64,000 nucleotides of DNA, taken from positions 1,361,501 through 1,425,500 of the forward strand of contig NZ_CP039727.1 in the NCBI RefSeq assembly GCF_005154805.1. Reading direction: 5' to 3'. The stretch is from Bacillus sp. S3 (GTDB lineage: Bacteria; Bacillota; Bacilli; Bacillales; Cytobacillaceae). Made by a program: the position numbers and the translations under genes. A model generated the notes under the pieces. It was not told the origin of the DNA. It searched no databases and was given only the letters and a program-made list of their open reading frames with translations. Shown here piece after piece: positions 61,073 to 64,000 of the stretch; position 1 is the first letter of the stretch; every line of letters starts with the position of its first letter.

Positions 61073-61414
61073 GTGGAAAAAAATTCAGTCAAAGCATATA
61101 TGGAATATAGTGAAGAGAAATTTACAAAAAGAGTTATTTATAAAAAAGGTGAAACAACTGCATTTGTCTTAAACTTCTTACCGGGGCAGCAGCTTCCAAC
61201 ACATAAACATCCGGGTACAGAGGTGTACCTATATGTTGTGACAGGAAACGGAACGATTATGATTGATGGTTTAGAGACAGAAGTTTCTGAAGCAGATCTT
61301 ATACATGTTAAAAGTGAAGAAGAAATGGCCTTTAAAAATAGCGGAAGTGAACCGCTAAGCTTGTATGTAGTGTTAAGTAAAATCCCAAGCGAACAATATG
61401 CAAAAAATATATAA
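61073..61414 (+). CDS. Cupin-domain protein
   Basis: 113 residues with one cupin barrel (about 30-105): PGQQLPTHKHPGTEVYLYVVTGNG with metal-type His, His and Glu, and DLIHVKSEEEMAFKNSG. GTG start after AGGAGGAATG. It ends the oxidoreductase operon; its function there is unknown. Confidence 0.85.
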   Translation: MEKNSVKAYMEYSEEKFTKRVIYKKGETTAFVLNFLPGQQLPTHKHPGTEVYLYVVTGNGTIMIDGLETEVSEADLIHVKSEEEMAFKNSGSEPLSLYVVLSKIPSEQYAKNI

Positions 61415-61420
61415 CCACTT

Positions 61421-61466
61421 AAGAAAGAAGCCAGCCTGATATGAATTAGGCCGGCTTCTTTCTTTT
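61421..61466. terminator. Bidirectional terminator, cupin / MMPL
   Basis: Arms AAGAAAGAAGCC and GGCTTCTTTCTT with inner GCC/GGC. The 3' end of the MMPL gene is included in the hairpin, as with the kinase terminator at 29128. Confidence 0.8.
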
Positions 61467-63620
61467 ATCCTGCTGATGTTTATTCTTATAGCCAAAAAAC
61501 CACCAATTCCAATCACCAAGCAGTTTCATTAAAGCAGGAACCAAAACCATCCTCACGATCGTTGCATCAATGAAAATGGCGATGGCAATTCCTACGCCCA
61601 GCTGTTTGACAGGCATTACTCCTGTGAAGGCAAACGCCCCTGTAACCACAATCATGATGGCCGCCGCAGAGGTAATTATTTTACTCGTGTAAGTTAAACC
61701 AGAAATGGTCGCTTCACTATTATTACCGGTCCTTATATAAAACTCCTGAATCCTTGAAATAAGAAATACCTCATAATCCATAGAGAGTCCAAACACGAGA
61801 GTGAACACAAATACAGGCAAAATTAAGGCGATATCGACAGGTGTTATACCGAGATGACCCTGTTGGAATATCCAAACGACAATCCCGAATGTGCAGCCGA
61901 GGCTTAAAACATTCATTAATATAGCTTTTATTGGGATAAGAATGGACCGGAATGCTGCCATGAGAATGATAAAGGTAGAAACCATAATTAATAATAATCC
62001 GTAGGGGGCTTTTTGATAAATTTCTGCAAAAATTTCTTGCTCGAATTTAATTGGGCCTCCAAATGATGCCTTTACTCCGATATCCTTTTCTGACCATTCA
62101 CTAACCCACTGTCTTGCTTTTGCGGAATGTTCGTCCGTATTTAAATACACTTCGAGAAGCATTTGATTGTCCCTGATAAAATAGTCAGTAATTGGAGCAG
62201 TCATCGTCATGTTGCCATGATTAAGCAACTGATAAAGCTGTTCAACATTCGTTATCCCTGTTGCTGAAAAGGGTGAGTCAACTGTATTCACAAGCTGATC
62301 GTTCTCAAGTTTATCAATTACCTTAGACACTTTTTCTAAGTTGTTTTTTTCAATAACCTTACCATTCGTTTGGAGGACAACCGTCACTTTTTTCGCATCG
62401 CGCTTTTCCTCCGCAATAAAATGTTCTTGAAAGGTTTCTAATGCCACTCTTGAAGGATATTTAGCAGGTAGGGAATCTGTTCCGGGAATTGCTAACACCA
62501 TTTGCTTCACCGGTATGAGCCCAACTAACAGAATGGCAAGTGCCGCGGCAGCCATTATGACTGGACGGCGCATCACAAGCTTAGCAAATTTATGCCATAT
62601 GCTCGTTTGCTTATCAGATATTCTAAGGACACTTAGCTTGTTAATCTTCTTTCCAAGAATGGCAAGTAAGGCAGGAAGGAAGGTTAAAGCACATAAGGCA
62701 GAAATCAATACTACTATCATCCCGCCAAGAGCAACATTTTGAAAAATATCAATTTTGATAAACCAAAGCCCTGATAATCCAATAAATACGCAAAGTCCTG
62801 AAAAAATAATGGACCGTCCTGCGGTTGCCACTGTAATTTCAAGGGATTCCCGGATTGATTTCGATTGTAACTCCTCTTTGTAACGATTGATAAATAACAA
62901 AGCAAAATCAATGCTTAGCGCAAGGCCAATCATCGGGACTATATTTAAAATAAAGATGGTCAAATCAGCGCTATAACTAAAAAAATATAACGTCCCCATT
63001 GTTGCTAGTATGGAGACCACCCCAATAACAAGCGGCAGAGATGCCGCGACAAGACTGCCAAATGCCAGGACGAGAACTAGTAAGGCAATTGGCAGACCAA
63101 TCATCTCCGCTTTGGCTAAATCTTCTTGACTTGCCACATTTAAGTCCTGAACAATAATGGGCTCTCCGGTCATAGTGACTTTTAAGCCAGGTTTATTTTT
63201 GAGAAGAGTCTTTAATTTTTCAATTTCTTTGCTAAGGTTTTCTGCCTTTTTATCAAAAGTAATGAGTCCATAAGCATTTTGATCTTTAATCATTCCTTCC
63301 CGTTCGAAAGGGGAGGTGATTTTTTTTGCACCATCAAAGTCATCTAATTTTTCAATGGTAACCTTAATAAATTTCCTGAAATCAGTGTTACTAACTGATT
63401 GATCTTTTTCGAAGACGAGGATAATTGATGATTTAGCATGTCCAAAGTTTTCTTCCAGAAGTTTTCTTGTCTCGTTGTATTCCCCTTTATATTCGAAGCC
63501 ATTACCGCTTAAAACAGAGGGTAATTTCAGTGCGAAAAACCCGCATAAACAAATGATGATAACCCAAATCATCAGCACCCATTTCCGATTTCGGTAAATG
63601 TATCCTCCAAATTTCTCCAA
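61446..63620 (-). CDS. MMPL-family (RND-type) transporter, YdfJ-like
   Basis: 724 residues with two repeats, each made of one helix, an external domain and five to six helices. GLALSIDFALLFINRYKEEL and FGLSMDYEVFLISRIQEFY are the paired proton-relay segments. Family members export lipids or toxic hydrophobic compounds, or carry divalent drugs, using the proton gradient. The TTG start follows AAAGGAGGGG closely. No regulator is adjacent. Confidence 0.9.
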   Translation of the reverse strand: MEKFGGYIYRNRKWVLMIWVIIICLCGFFALKLPSVLSGNGFEYKGEYNETRKLLEENFGHAKSSIILVFEKDQSVSNTDFRKFIKVTIEKLDDFDGAKKITSPFEREGMIKDQNAYGLITFDKKAENLSKEIEKLKTLLKNKPGLKVTMTGEPIIVQDLNVASQEDLAKAEMIGLPIALLVLVLAFGSLVAASLPLVIGVVSILATMGTLYFFSYSADLTIFILNIVPMIGLALSIDFALLFINRYKEELQSKSIRESLEITVATAGRSIIFSGLCVFIGLSGLWFIKIDIFQNVALGGMIVVLISALCALTFLPALLAILGKKINKLSVLRISDKQTSIWHKFAKLVMRRPVIMAAAALAILLVGLIPVKQMVLAIPGTDSLPAKYPSRVALETFQEHFIAEEKRDAKKVTVVLQTNGKVIEKNNLEKVSKVIDKLENDQLVNTVDSPFSATGITNVEQLYQLLNHGNMTMTAPITDYFIRDNQMLLEVYLNTDEHSAKARQWVSEWSEKDIGVKASFGGPIKFEQEIFAEIYQKAPYGLLLIMVSTFIILMAAFRSILIPIKAILMNVLSLGCTFGIVVWIFQQGHLGITPVDIALILPVFVFTLVFGLSMDYEVFLISRIQEFYIRTGNNSEATISGLTYTSKIITSAAAIMIVVTGAFAFTGVMPVKQLGVGIAIAIFIDATIVRMVLVPALMKLLGDWNWWFFGYKNKHQQDKRKKPA

Positions 63621-63906
63621 AAATATCCCCTCCTTTAAGAAATCAGATTCCCTTCCTTCAGTATACAGAAGAATGCAAGTGATTCGGATAACTTTTTCGT
63701 GACTATTTCATTTTTGAGGCTAAATTGAGGTATCATTCGTTAAATTTTCCCCCTAATCCAACACGAAAATTCACTTCATTTTAACGGAAGGAAAGGAAAG
63801 AAGGTAAAAATGTTCAAATTAGATTTTACAAATGTAAAGATATTGTGAATTGGTGCTCCTTTTTTGATACAATGTAGAAAAATAAACGTATGTCAGGTGA
63901 GATTAA

Positions 63907-64000
63907 GTGGATCGAGAAAAATTAAACAAGGTGATTGAAGCGGCTAAATTATATTATTTATTGGATTATAACCAAAATGAGATTGCTAAGATGCTGGGGG
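63907..64000 (+). CDS. deoR: DeoR/SorC-type regulator (5' fragment)
   Basis: The first 31 codons, cut off by the window end: MDREKLNKVIEAAKLYYLLDYNQNEIAKMLG. The pattern matches the start of Bacillus DeoR, the deoxyribonucleoside repressor, with a helix-turn-helix beginning at NQNEIAKML. GTG start after AGGTGA. The symbol is tentative. Confidence 0.7.
   Translation, partial: MDREKLNKVIEAAKLYYLLDYNQNEIAKMLG

Overview
The window is chromosomal DNA of a low-GC, spore-forming Bacillaceae; the 16S rRNA and gene set look Neobacillus-like, though the genus is my inference. Supporting evidence is a Bacillus-type perR-ygzB-ygxA-rrn-tRNA block, the queG-yhbB-trmL-prkA-yhbH sporulation neighbourhood, AGGAGG ribosome sites and frequent TTG/GTG starts.

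Layout. 1-4.9 kb (minus): 5' part of a glutamate synthase large subunit, then glutamate-1-semialdehyde aminotransferase. 5.0-10.85 kb: a three-gene ABC-2 exporter, an ion-channel-like protein, a Bcp peroxiredoxin, PerR with its own operator, a small membrane protein and YgxA. 10.86-17.9 kb: two tandem promoters, 16S-23S-5S, 16 tRNAs, a terminator and a separately promoted tRNA-Gly. 17.9-25 kb: B3/B4 protein, queG, an amidase-domain protein, trmL, a 30-residue membrane peptide, prkA and yhbH. 25-28 kb: nagA-nagB-nagR. 28-33 kb: a CAP-domain lipoprotein, a histidine kinase and a diguanylate cyclase sharing the same kind of membrane sensor, an azoreductase and a 43-residue ORF.

33.2-54.6 kb is the most interesting part: a sugar-acid locus combining two GPH symporters, two ROK repressors, UxaC, 6-phosphogluconate dehydrogenase, an AraC regulator, two Gfo/Idh/MocA dehydrogenases with two TIM-barrel partners, a LarA-family protein, a UxuB-type fructuronate reductase, gluconokinase, and the nickel-pincer cofactor factors LarE, LarB, LarC1 and LarC2. 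No mannonate dehydratase, KDG kinase or KDPG aldolase is present in the window. The genes fit a route glucuronate -> fructuronate -> mannonate -> (nickel-dependent 2-epimerisation) gluconate -> 6-phosphogluconate -> ribulose-5-phosphate. Four transcription units (33.2, 35.1, 38.1, 47.6 kb) share one promoter/operator design, TTGACG-N17-TATxxT followed by a ROK-type palindrome, and a further shared leader motif.

Nine genes in this same 20 kb are interrupted by 14 single-base insertions, every one lengthening a short homopolymer, while none was seen elsewhere. This looks like local sequence error rather than decay, so the genes are described as reconstructed.

54.7-64 kb: an ArsB/NhaD-type permease with a small partner, a 5'-nucleotidase-family protein lacking its C-terminal domain, a four-subunit 2-oxoacid:ferredoxin oxidoreductase operon led by a P-loop ATPase and ended by a cupin, an MMPL transporter, and the first codons of a DeoR-type regulator.
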